From assembly GCA_900553785.1 (NCBI GenBank), contig USES01000010.1, positions 1 to 34,173 of the forward strand: a stretch of DNA of 34,173 bases, read 5' to 3'. The notes beneath the pieces are model-generated. The model was given only the letters and a program-made list of their open reading frames with translations. It was not told the DNA's origin and searched no databases. This DNA is from an uncultured Clostridium sp. (GTDB lineage: Bacteria; Bacillota; Clostridia; TANB77; CAG-465). The first letter of the stretch is position 1; every line of letters starts with the position of its first letter. Of this stretch, positions 15,951 through 22,986 are shown in pieces. A program made the translations under genes and the position numbers.

Positions 15951-16823
15951 ATGCCGCAATTTAAAGTAGGTGATATAGTAGCAAGAAAATCATATAACTA
16001 TGATGTATTGTTTAAAATAACGTCAATAAGAGGTGATATGGTTGACTTAATTGGAATGACAGTCAGAATAATAGCAGATGCACCCATATATGACTTGAAA
16101 TACATAAACAAGGAAGAAGCAACTAGAAGACTTAGTATAAACGATAAACGATTTGATGAAAGATTAAGTAGAACATATTCAGGTATCAAAAACAGATTTA
16201 ATTTAAGATCTCAGGTAAGTAATAGTTACATAAACGACCAGGTACCTATATATACAAAAGAAGCAGTATATAAAAAACCAGGAATAGTTCTTCATATAGA
16301 CGGAGACATAGATTATGCTAGAAAGTGTAAAGATGTTTACAAAAAAATGGGTATAACAGCACACGTGTATAACATATCTGAGCCGGAACAACCAAGACAC
16401 GTGTATAATCTTCTTACAAAAATACGTCCTAATATACTGGTTTTAACTGGTCATGATGCTTTTATACGAAAAAGGAGTGACATGTATAATATAGACAATT
16501 ACAAAAATTCCAGATATTTCGTGGAATCTGTGTTAGAAGCTAGAAGATATGAACATTCATTAGATAATCTTGTGATTTTTGCTGGTGCATGTCAATCATA
16601 TTATGAAGCTATAATTTCAGCAGGAGCAAATTTTGCATCAGCTCCTAAAAGAGTGCTTATAGATATGCTTGACCCTATAATTGTTGCACAAACAGTAGCT
16701 CTTACTCCGGTAGATAGATTTGCTCCTCTTGCAAGTATTATAAATAATACGAGGGAAGGTTTAAAAGGAATCGGTGGAGTTCAGACTAGAGGACAATACA
16801 GAGAGGGAATGCCAGGACTATAA
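15951..16823 (+). CDS. yabG: Sporulation-specific protease YabG
   Basis: YabG (peptidase family U57) trims spore coat or cortex proteins late in sporulation. In Bacillus it is made in the mother cell under sigma-K. The 290-residue protein opens with the family-typical FKVGDIVARKSYNYDVLFKI and contains VLHIDGD. His168 in LTGHDAF and Cys214 in FAGACQSYYEA, 46 residues apart, are the candidate catalytic pair. The ends match the family (GGVQTRGQYREGMPGL). The Shine-Dalgarno GAGGTGA lies 7 bases from the ATG, inside a terminator hairpin, with a sigma-K-like -10 just before. Its presence is the best evidence in the window that the organism forms endospores. Confidence 0.95.
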   Translation: MPQFKVGDIVARKSYNYDVLFKITSIRGDMVDLIGMTVRIIADAPIYDLKYINKEEATRRLSINDKRFDERLSRTYSGIKNRFNLRSQVSNSYINDQVPIYTKEAVYKKPGIVLHIDGDIDYARKCKDVYKKMGITAHVYNISEPEQPRHVYNLLTKIRPNILVLTGHDAFIRKRSDMYNIDNYKNSRYFVESVLEARRYEHSLDNLVIFAGACQSYYEAIISAGANFASAPKRVLIDMLDPIIVAQTVALTPVDRFAPLASIINNTREGLKGIGGVQTRGQYREGMPGL

Positions 16824-16827
16824 CGGA

Positions 16828-16856
16828 TTGACGATTACATAATAACGTGATATAAT
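16828..16856 (+). promoter_or_regulatory. sigma-A-type promoter of the SLH/beta-lactamase-like gene
   Basis: TTGACG at 16828-16833 and TATAAT at 16851-16856 have a 17-base spacer, leaving a leader of about 42 bases. Confidence 0.8.
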
Positions 16857-16904
16857 AACCTGAGATATAAATTTTGCCAATATAAATTTATGGAGGTGGA
16901 CAAT

Positions 16905-18404
16905 ATGTTAAAAAAGATGATTACGTTATTTATATTAGTTCTTTGCTGCTTTTCTTGGACATTCTCTGTGCTTGGTGCAGAGTACCATGATGTAGCTCAT
17001 AACAAATGGTATTATGAAGATGTAATGTTAGCCAAACGGTCAGGTATAGTTGTTGGAAAAGATGAGTATAAATTTGAACCGGATTCTAAGCTTAAAATTG
17101 CCGAGGCTATAGTAGCTGTTTCAAAAGTATATTCTAAAATTAGTGGAGAAGAAATAGTTCATGGTGTGGAGGATAAATGGTACACTCCATATATACGTTA
17201 TGCCGAGTTAAATCATCTTATTAAGGATGGACAATTTCAAGATTACGAATTGAATATAACAAGGTTACAATATGCTATGCTTTGTTACAATGTGGTTCAA
17301 AAACAAGATAATGCTTTATTGAACAGTATACAAAAGATTCCGGATATGCAAAATACTGATTATGGGTATCAAGAAATAGAAACTCTATATAACATGGGTA
17401 TAATGGTTGGTTCAGATGAATATGGCACATTTAATCCATATGAAGAATTGACACGTGCTCAGATGACTGTGGCTTTAAATAGAATTCTTTATCCTGAAAG
17501 GCGTGTATCAAAAGAATTTGTGACTGATGAAATGGTACGCTATACAAATTTTAAAGAAGTTGTGGTAAATCAAGAAAGCGTTTTAAACAAGATATTTGTT
17601 TCATGTGATAATTATGTTGTTGATAGTAAAAAATTGGACAAATTACAAGCTGAAATAAATAAGTTCGGTGGCGTTTGTGGGTTTTATATGGTGACTCTGG
17701 ATGGAAAATTTAGTGTGGGATATAACATAGACCAAAGGATTCCATCTGCTAGTACAGTGAAAGCTCCTTTTTCGTTGTATTCAATGAAACAAATTGAAAG
17801 TGGTAATGGTACGCTTGATGAAATAGTTACTTACGAAAAGAAACACTATTCTGCTGGAAGTGGTGTAATAAAAAATAGTCAATATGGTACTAAATACTCA
17901 CTTGAACAGGTTTTTCATAATACAATAAACATTTCAGATAATTCAGGTTATTATATGTTGCAAGATAGGTTCAAAATTTCTGGGTATAATGAGTTTTTGG
18001 ATAGCATTGGATGCTCTAGAATGAAATTAGTAGGTGGTATTAAATGGGGATATATTTACCCTAGAGAAGCGGCACTAATATGGAATGAAATATATAATTA
18101 CAGCAAGACTTCTGAATATGGTCAAAAACTTTTTGATATGTTTGTAAACGCAAAGTACAATTTCATTAAAGACGCGTATGTATCTAAATATTCAACTTTA
18201 GATTATGAGATTGCACATAAAAGTGGATTTAACAAAGATGGAAGGCATGATGAAGCGATTGTTTTATTAAATGATATACCGTATTTTATAACTATTACTA
18301 CAAAGCCACAGGAAAATGGTGGTGATAGGACATATTTGAAAAATACAGCGCTGACATTAGAAGAGATTATGAAGGATTATATTGCTTGTGTAACAAAAGA
18401 ATAA
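16905..18404 (+). CDS. SLH-domain protein with class A beta-lactamase-like domain
   Basis: The ATG at 16905 is preferred to one at 16890 because GGAGGTGG sits between them. The 499-residue product has a signal peptide (about 1-25). Three S-layer-homology repeats follow (about 27-215), each with the Y-D-V/W-Y...A...G-I pattern, the third ending FNPYEELTRAQMTVAL. A serine-hydrolase domain spans about 240-495. Active-site motifs are S283-x-x-K286 (STVK), S344-D-N346 and K439-S-G441. An ELN-type omega-loop Glu (Glu166 of class A enzymes) is not visible between SDN and the PREAA segment, so it may be a wall-bound peptidase-like relative rather than a true beta-lactamase. It has its own promoter and terminator. 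Confidence 0.85.
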   Translation: MLKKMITLFILVLCCFSWTFSVLGAEYHDVAHNKWYYEDVMLAKRSGIVVGKDEYKFEPDSKLKIAEAIVAVSKVYSKISGEEIVHGVEDKWYTPYIRYAELNHLIKDGQFQDYELNITRLQYAMLCYNVVQKQDNALLNSIQKIPDMQNTDYGYQEIETLYNMGIMVGSDEYGTFNPYEELTRAQMTVALNRILYPERRVSKEFVTDEMVRYTNFKEVVVNQESVLNKIFVSCDNYVVDSKKLDKLQAEINKFGGVCGFYMVTLDGKFSVGYNIDQRIPSASTVKAPFSLYSMKQIESGNGTLDEIVTYEKKHYSAGSGVIKNSQYGTKYSLEQVFHNTINISDNSGYYMLQDRFKISGYNEFLDSIGCSRMKLVGGIKWGYIYPREAALIWNEIYNYSKTSEYGQKLFDMFVNAKYNFIKDAYVSKYSTLDYEIAHKSGFNKDGRHDEAIVLLNDIPYFITITTKPQENGGDRTYLKNTALTLEEIMKDYIACVTKE

Positions 18405-18413
18405 ATAAAAAAT

Positions 18414-18446
18414 AAATGAGTCGAAAGTTTTTTCGACTCATTTTAT
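18414..18446. terminator. Bidirectional terminator between convergent genes
   Basis: A perfect 13-bp stem (18414-18426 with 18431-18443) with a GTTT loop has A-rich and T-rich flanks. It serves the SLH gene and rpsT. Confidence 0.9.
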
Positions 18447-18452
18447 ATCAAA

Positions 18453-18689
18453 TTATTTTGAAAGAAGTTTAGATAAATTTGCTTTTTTTCTGTCAGCAGT
18501 ATTTCTTTTTAATACGCCTTTAGACCAAGCTTTATCAACACTACTTACAGCTGCTCTATATAGTTCTTCTGTTGGATTTGCTTCAAAAGCTTTAACAGCT
18601 TCTCTATACATTTTTCTTACTATTTTATTTTCTGTGTTATTAGATTTATTAACTTTTACTCTCTTTATAGCAGATTTAATATTTGGCAT
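18453..18689 (-). CDS. rpsT: Ribosomal protein S20
   Basis: S20 is a primary 16S rRNA-binding protein of the small subunit. The reading starts at the ATG at 18689 (MPNIKSAIKR), preceded by AAGGAGGG. Fourteen further residues could be read upstream but lie in the leader. The product has 78 residues, slightly short for the family (84-88), with the usual all-helical Lys/Arg-rich sequence, including the KRVKVNKSN N-terminus and GVLKRNTADRKKANL near the C-terminus. It is transcribed alone on the minus strand from a promoter at 18732-18760. Confidence 0.96.
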   Translation of the reverse strand: MPNIKSAIKRVKVNKSNNTENKIVRKMYREAVKAFEANPTEELYRAAVSSVDKAWSKGVLKRNTADRKKANLSKLLSK

Positions 18690-18731
18690 CTTGTATCCCT
18701 CCTTAAAAGCACAATTATTTTTACAGAACAT

Positions 18732-18760
18732 ATTTTAACATAACATTTATGTAAAATCAA
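18732..18760 (-). promoter_or_regulatory. sigma-A-type promoter of rpsT
   Basis: On the minus strand TTGATT (18760-18755) and TAAAAT (18737-18732) have a 17-base spacer, giving a leader of about 35 bases. Confidence 0.7.
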
Positions 18761-18999
18761 GCGGTAACTTAAAATTTGCAGATTTTCGTATTAAAGAAAA
18801 TAAAAGTTGATAATAAAAATCGTTTAGAAATATTGTAAATAATAAAATTTTGGTACAAAATTACGTATAATAAATGAGAAAAACAGGTAAACTCGGACCA
18901 GAGAATTTCACATTATTTTTTGCCACATCGCAACACTAAAGAGAATATTTTGAATTACAAGGAGTTTTTTATTTCAAAAGCTAAAGTGTTAGTTGTATA
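18761..18999. other. Intergenic spacer without recognised gene
   Basis: Between the rpsT promoter and the tmk-like promoter the DNA is AT-rich. The only short ORF (ATG at 18874, 21 codons) lacks a ribosome binding site. I see no riboswitch, tRNA or strong hairpin. Confidence 0.5.
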
Positions 19000-19029
19000 T
19001 TTACAATTTGGAGTTAGTTGTGGTATAAT
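19000..19029 (+). promoter_or_regulatory. Promoter of the tmk-thyA-folA operon
   Basis: TTTACA at 19000-19005 and TATAAT at 19024-19029 are 18 bases apart, with a TGG before the -10 (extended -10). The leader is about 75 bases and contains a small GCAA/TTGC hairpin. Confidence 0.65.
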
Positions 19030-19110
19030 TCTAATCTAGTGAGGATAATAGTAATAAACGCAAAAAATTGCAAAAGGGTATGCTTCAAGATAATTTGAAA
19101 GGAGAATATT

Positions 19111-19809
19111 ATGGATATAAAAGGGAAGATTATAGCCATAGAAGGAACGGACGGAAGTGGAAAACAAACACAAGTGAAGAAACTTACAGAGAGACTGAAA
19201 GAAAAAGGATATGATGTATACAGTAAGTCGTTTCCTAATTATTCAAGTGATTCATCAGCACCTATTCGTATGTATTTGAGTGGTGAGATAGGAGAATCGC
19301 CAAATGATGTAAGTGCAAAAGCTGCATCAGCTCTTTTTGCTATTGATAGATATATTACGTATAAAAAAGAAATTGAGGATATCTATAAAGCAAAAGAAAA
19401 GGTTTTGGTTTTTGATAGATATGTTGCTTCAAATATAATCCATCAAGGGGCAAAACTTATGTCGCAAGAAAGCCTGAATTACGATGAACTCAGAGAGTTT
19501 ATTCTTTGGATAAATTTCTTAGAGCATCGAGACCTTGAAATACCTAAAGCAGATATTACTATATATCTGAATGTCCCTTTGAGCTATACAAAAAAACTAA
19601 GGGAAAACAGGGTAAATAAAATAAATAATACGAGCAAACAAGATATACATGAATCAAATGATGATTATTTAATGAATTGTCAAATTACAGGAGTTGCTGC
19701 TGCAAAAATCTTAGATTGGGATGTAGTAGAGTGTATAAAAAATGATACTATGAGAAGTGTTGACGACATAGCAGAAGAAATTTGGAATATTATTTCAGAA
19801 AAAATGTAG
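19111..19809 (+). CDS. tmk: Thymidylate kinase-like dNMP kinase
   Basis: The 232-residue protein has the P-loop GTDGSGKQTQ at 12-21 and the DR-Y motif (FDRYVASNIIHQGAK), the layout of thymidylate kinases, which phosphorylate dTMP to dTDP. The LID-like region (KLRENRVNKINN) lacks the Arg-rich stretch of the E. coli type and the protein is longer than usual (about 205-215), so it is a divergent branch. Its operon partners thyA and folA make dTMP and recycle its folate cofactor, which supports the assignment. GAAAGGAG precedes the ATG, and thyA follows after 13 bases. Confidence 0.85.
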   Translation: MDIKGKIIAIEGTDGSGKQTQVKKLTERLKEKGYDVYSKSFPNYSSDSSAPIRMYLSGEIGESPNDVSAKAASALFAIDRYITYKKEIEDIYKAKEKVLVFDRYVASNIIHQGAKLMSQESLNYDELREFILWINFLEHRDLEIPKADITIYLNVPLSYTKKLRENRVNKINNTSKQDIHESNDDYLMNCQITGVAAAKILDWDVVECIKNDTMRSVDDIAEEIWNIISEKM

Positions 19810-19822
19810 GAGGTAATTTCTT

Positions 19823-20680
19823 ATGTCTAAATGGGATAACATGTATTTGGATCTTTGCGAAAAGATATTGTCGGAAGGAAAACTTCATCACAATAGAACA
19901 GGAGATGATACACTAAGGATAATAGGGCATAGCTTTGAATTTGACCTGCAAAAAGAGTTCCCCGTTTTAAGCGTAAAGCAGGTGGGAATAAAAGGACCCG
20001 TTATTGAATTACTTTGGATTTACCAAATGCACAGCAATAAAGTACAGGATTTAAGAGACAGAGGAGTAACCATTTGGGATGAATGGGAAGTAGATGAAGA
20101 TGGCGTATACAGAAAAGACGGTAAGGAAAAATTCATTGGCAAGGCGTTTGCTGGCACAATAGGTACTGCTTATGGGTATATTACTGGAAAGTTTTCGTGG
20201 CCTGAAAAAAACATAGAAGAGATAATCAAAAACCCAAACAGTCGTCGTAATATCATTGACTTGTGGCAGCCTGCGTATTTTGATACAGCTGTGTTACCGC
20301 CTTGTGTATACAGTTCACAGTTTATTGTTGATGGTGATACGCTAAACATTAGGGTTACACAGCGTTCATGTGATGTTGGTCTTGGACTTCCGTATAACGT
20401 TACGCAATATGCGGCATTTACGTGTATGGTTGCACATGTTACGGGACTGAAACCTGGTAAGATGCTTTACCAGATTACAGATACGCACATATACTGTAAG
20501 CACATACCTGCAATTAAAATTCTCATTAGTAGAAGAAACGAAGCGAAGCCTGCTCCTAAGTTGTGGTTAAACCCTGATATCAAAAACTTTTTTGATTTTG
20601 ATAACTCAAGAGAACTTAAAGATATTAAACTTATCGGTTATGAACATTTAGGAAAAGTTCATATGGAGGTGTCTGTATGA
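19823..20680 (+). CDS. thyA: Thymidylate synthase ThyA
   Basis: ThyA methylates dUMP to dTMP with methylene-tetrahydrofolate, leaving dihydrofolate. The 285-residue protein shows the catalytic Cys161 in LPPCVYSSQF, the phosphate-binding QRSCD, the substrate-binding Asn of LGLPYNVTQYA and THIYCKH near the C-terminus. The residue after the catalytic Cys, His in the common form, is Val here. The C-terminus ends in a short hydrophobic tail (MEVSV), as in the family. AGGAGG precedes the start. The stop overlaps folA by 4 bases (ATGA), coupling production of the enzyme that makes dihydrofolate with the one that reduces it. Confidence 0.95.
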   Translation: MSKWDNMYLDLCEKILSEGKLHHNRTGDDTLRIIGHSFEFDLQKEFPVLSVKQVGIKGPVIELLWIYQMHSNKVQDLRDRGVTIWDEWEVDEDGVYRKDGKEKFIGKAFAGTIGTAYGYITGKFSWPEKNIEEIIKNPNSRRNIIDLWQPAYFDTAVLPPCVYSSQFIVDGDTLNIRVTQRSCDVGLGLPYNVTQYAAFTCMVAHVTGLKPGKMLYQITDTHIYCKHIPAIKILISRRNEAKPAPKLWLNPDIKNFFDFDNSRELKDIKLIGYEHLGKVHMEVSV

Positions 20681-21201
20681 TAAAAATAATTGCAGCTATC
20701 GGCAGAAATAATGAACTTGGGAAAAACAATAATCTCATATGGCATTTACCGGGTGATCTGAAATTCTTTAAGGAACAAACAACAGGTCATACTGTAGCCA
20801 TGGGAAAGAATACATTTGATTCGCTTCCTAAGAAACTTCCAAATAGAAAGCATATGGTTTTGACAGATACGGAGGTTTTCAATAAGGATGTGTCAGATGT
20901 TGGCGTTTTTTCGAACGCGTATGAATTTGTAAGAGAATGTTTGCTCGAAGCAGAAAAAGAAGATTTGTTTATAATAGGTGGGGCAAGCATCTATAACATG
21001 TTCATAGGTTGCGCGGATGAGTTGTACCTTACAGAAATTGATGCTTCAAGCGATGCTGATGTGTTTTTTCCAGAGTTTGATAAAACTGAGTTCGAGAGAG
21101 AAATTCTTGGAGAAGGAGAAGACAATGGAGTTAGGTACAAGCACGTAAGATATTTTAATCGTAAGCGGTACCAGTTCGGACTTTTTCACATCAACCTATA
21201 A
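20677..21201 (+). CDS. folA: Dihydrofolate reductase
   Basis: DHFR reduces dihydrofolate to tetrahydrofolate with NADPH and is the trimethoprim target. The 174-residue protein has IAAIGRNNELGKNNNLIWHLPGD with the catalytic Asp27, the MGKNTFDSLP nucleotide-binding segment, and IIGGASIYNMF. The start overlaps the thyA stop as ATGA. GGAGGTG within the 3' end of thyA serves as its ribosome binding site. It is the last gene of the tmk-thyA-folA unit and is followed by a terminator. Confidence 0.96.
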   Translation: MIKIIAAIGRNNELGKNNNLIWHLPGDLKFFKEQTTGHTVAMGKNTFDSLPKKLPNRKHMVLTDTEVFNKDVSDVGVFSNAYEFVRECLLEAEKEDLFIIGGASIYNMFIGCADELYLTEIDASSDADVFFPEFDKTEFEREILGEGEDNGVRYKHVRYFNRKRYQFGLFHINL

Positions 21202-21211
21202 TAATCAGTAA

Positions 21212-21253
21212 AAAGAAGAGGACACTGTAGAAACGGCGTCCTCTTTTCTTCTT
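21212..21253 (+). terminator. Intrinsic terminator after folA
   Basis: AAGAGGAC (21216-21223) pairs with GTCCTCTT (21238-21245). A 14-base loop and a T-rich tail follow the folA stop. Confidence 0.75.
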
Positions 21254-21303
21254 TAGTATGTTTTCTGTTTAAAACCATACTGTCGGTAAAATCAAGTTAG
21301 ATT

Positions 21304-21408
21304 TTAACTATCCGACCACTTCCAAGAAATATAAATATCACCTTTAGGGGTAGTAATATTTAAATAATAGCGCATATATGCTGTACACTCTCTTGGTACA
21401 GAATAATA
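21304..21408 (-). pseudogene. Possible C-terminal remnant of a decayed protein gene
   Basis: On the minus strand an open stretch ends at TAA (21306-21304) and encodes a protein-like tail with VPRECTAYMRYYL, then ITTPKGDIYISWKWSDS. The mix of aromatic and polar residues is unlike random AT-rich translation. There is no start codon with a ribosome binding site, and a stop lies just upstream at 21411-21409. I cannot name the family. This may be the last piece of a lost gene. Confidence 0.3.
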
Positions 21409-21440
21409 TTAGTATGTAAATGCGATGAAGTCAATTAAAT

Positions 21441-21469
21441 TTGTGTTACAAATATGTTACATATATAAT
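21441..21469 (+). promoter_or_regulatory. Upstream candidate promoter of the 198-residue membrane protein
   Basis: TTGTGT at 21441-21446 and TATAAT at 21464-21469 have a 17-base spacer. It lies 80 bases upstream of a second, stronger promoter. Confidence 0.5.
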
Positions 21470-21520
21470 ACAGTTATGTGAAAAGTAAGAAAAGCTCAGT
21501 GATTGGTATGATTTTAAAAA

Positions 21521-21549
21521 TTGACAATATACATACTGTGTGTTAAAAT
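21521..21549 (+). promoter_or_regulatory. sigma-A-type promoter of the 198-residue membrane protein
   Basis: TTGACA at 21521-21526 and TAAAAT at 21544-21549 have a 17-base spacer. The leader is about 50 bases. Confidence 0.75.
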
Positions 21550-21608
21550 GATGTTGAGATTAAGTGGACCATTACATGATTATGTAGAAGGGTAGGGAGA
21601 GTGTAAAT

Positions 21609-22205
21609 ATGCGTATGTTTAAACTTATTGTGGCTGGTTTTATCATTTCTATGATGCTTGTATTTCCGTTATATACCATTGATTGCTCAGCTGCACTTCT
21701 ATTTACAGTTGCCTTTTTAACAATGAGTGGCCTGGAATACATATGTCAAAAAATGCTGAAAAAACCTGACAATAAAGCGTTAGGATTGTTTGGAATCAAG
21801 GTTTTAACAGTAGTATTTGCATTTTTGTGTGTATCTTCTTACAAGCCTATAACAATGAAATTTATTAGTATACCTGCAGCGTTTTTGTTTCTTGTAATTC
21901 ATTCCAGTTTCATGTTATCGGAAATTCAAATTATAGACGATATGCGAGAGGAACGTATGGATGATGAAGAGATTGCAAAAATTGAGTGTGAAAGAATAAT
22001 AAACAATTATGGAGAAACAGTAGAAGCTGACGTAAAGCGGAAACTACTTCATTTGATGTGTGAGGTTAATAATAGCAACTTGCTATTTTTCTTGAAAGAG
22101 TTTTCTGCAGAACAAGTGCAACAACTTTTCACATCAGACACAGAAAATAAAATCGAAGTGTATATTGAAATGAAAAAATTAGATTTGTTAAGAGAAATGC
22201 TTTAA
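21609..22205 (+). CDS. Unrecognised four-helix membrane protein
   Basis: I do not recognise this 198-residue protein. Four hydrophobic segments (about 5-23, 27-45, 61-78 and 85-103) are followed by a soluble, mostly helical C-terminal half (about 108-198). That half is rich in Glu, Asp and Lys, with MREERMDDEEIAKIECE and a final helix of charged and leucine residues. The topology suggests an inner-membrane anchor with a cytoplasmic helical domain. GGGAGAG precedes the ATG. It is a single-gene unit with two candidate promoters and a strong terminator, next to but apart from the ribosomal operon. Confidence 0.6.
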   Translation: MRMFKLIVAGFIISMMLVFPLYTIDCSAALLFTVAFLTMSGLEYICQKMLKKPDNKALGLFGIKVLTVVFAFLCVSSYKPITMKFISIPAAFLFLVIHSSFMLSEIQIIDDMREERMDDEEIAKIECERIINNYGETVEADVKRKLLHLMCEVNNSNLLFFLKEFSAEQVQQLFTSDTENKIEVYIEMKKLDLLREML

Positions 22206-22208
22206 GTA

Positions 22209-22239
22209 AAAAAGGTGAGGATTGTTCCTCACCTTTTTA
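22209..22239 (+). terminator. Strong intrinsic terminator
   Basis: A 13-bp stem (22209-22221 with 22226-22238) with a TTGT loop insulates the S10 operon from the upstream gene. Confidence 0.9.
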
Positions 22240-22323
22240 TTGATATGTTGAGACATAAATAAGCGTAATTATCATTAGCAAATTAAATATGAGATAAATA
22301 TGAGAAAAATTATGTAAAAAAGC

Positions 22324-22352
22324 TTGCTTTTTTCTCCACAATAAGTTATAAT
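22324..22352 (+). promoter_or_regulatory. sigma-A-type promoter of the S10-spc operon
   Basis: TTGCTT at 22324-22329 and TATAAT at 22347-22352 have a 17-base spacer. The start near 22359 implies a leader of about 200 bases before rpsJ. Confidence 0.8.
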
Positions 22353-22358
22353 AATCAT

Positions 22359-22561
22359 GTTGATTTGCGTTGAAGTGGTAGATGGCTATGCTATGACATA
22401 GGGAACTTCCATGGAGCATGTCTGATTTGAAATCGGGCGGCAAGTAGAAAATTTGTATTTGCCAAATGTTGAGTTTGGCTTTTATCATGTCACAAATTTG
22501 AAACACACGGGGTAGTGTATAACTTGCGAGACCTTGAAATTATAGTAAAGGAGTGAATTAA
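22359..22561 (+). promoter_or_regulatory. Structured S10 operon leader with alternative hairpins
   Basis: The leader holds a stem of GAAGT/ACTTC enclosing CTATG/CATAG (22372-22409). Further on, GGCAA (22439-22443) can pair with TTGCC (22459-22463), or the overlapping GCCAAA (22461-22466) can pair with TTTGGC (22474-22479), which is followed by four T. The two pairings exclude each other, which suggests attenuation or ribosomal-protein feedback. Confidence 0.45.
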
Positions 22562-22879
22562 ATGGCAAAAACAAATGTATCTAAAATGCGTATAAGATTA
22601 AAAGCTTATGACCATGTAGTGCTAGAACAAACAGCAGCTAAGTTAGTTGAGGTGGCAAAAAATAGCGGTGCAGCAGTATCTGGACCAGTACCACTTCCTA
22701 CAAGAAGAGAGATTGTAACAATATTACGTTCTCCACACAAACATAAAGATTCTAGAGAGCAATTTGAACTTAAGACTCATAAAAGAGTTATTGATGTAAT
22801 AGCACCTAATCAAGCAACTGTTGATGCTTTGATGGCAATAGATATGCCTTCAGGTGTAGAAATTGATGTTAAACTTTAA
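22562..22879 (+). CDS. rpsJ: Ribosomal protein S10
   Basis: S10 is a head protein of the small subunit and also the NusE transcription factor. The 105-residue product carries IRLKAYDH, SGPVPLPT, and the SPHKHKDSREQFE loop typical of the family. AAAGGAG lies 8 bases before the ATG. It heads the operon. The 107-base spacer to rplC is the longest inside the cluster and holds small hairpins (ACATA/TATGT, CCTT/AAGG) but no good promoter. Confidence 0.98.
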   Translation: MAKTNVSKMRIRLKAYDHVVLEQTAAKLVEVAKNSGAAVSGPVPLPTRREIVTILRSPHKHKDSREQFELKTHKRVIDVIAPNQATVDALMAIDMPSGVEIDVKL

Positions 22880-22986
22880 TAATATTTGACAGTCAACCTT
22901 TTGTTTTAAGGCAATGACATACCCTATGTTAAATATGACAGTATAAGTTTTACAAAAAAGTTTATTTAAAAAATTGGGAGGAAAAA

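Noticed and set aside
18874..18939. Short ORF (21 codons) before the tmk-like gene
   Set aside because: It has no ribosome binding site, and the TATAAT beside it lies too close to the ATG for a normal leader. Nothing in the peptide is recognisable.
18761..19110. Possible riboswitch (for example folate-type) ahead of tmk-thyA-folA
   Set aside because: I found no paired conserved core, and the only hairpin is a 4-bp GCAA/TTGC stem.
22886..22914. TTGACA as an internal promoter between rpsJ and rplC
   Set aside because: There is no -10-like hexamer at 16-18 bases, so the spacer more likely holds only small RNA hairpins.
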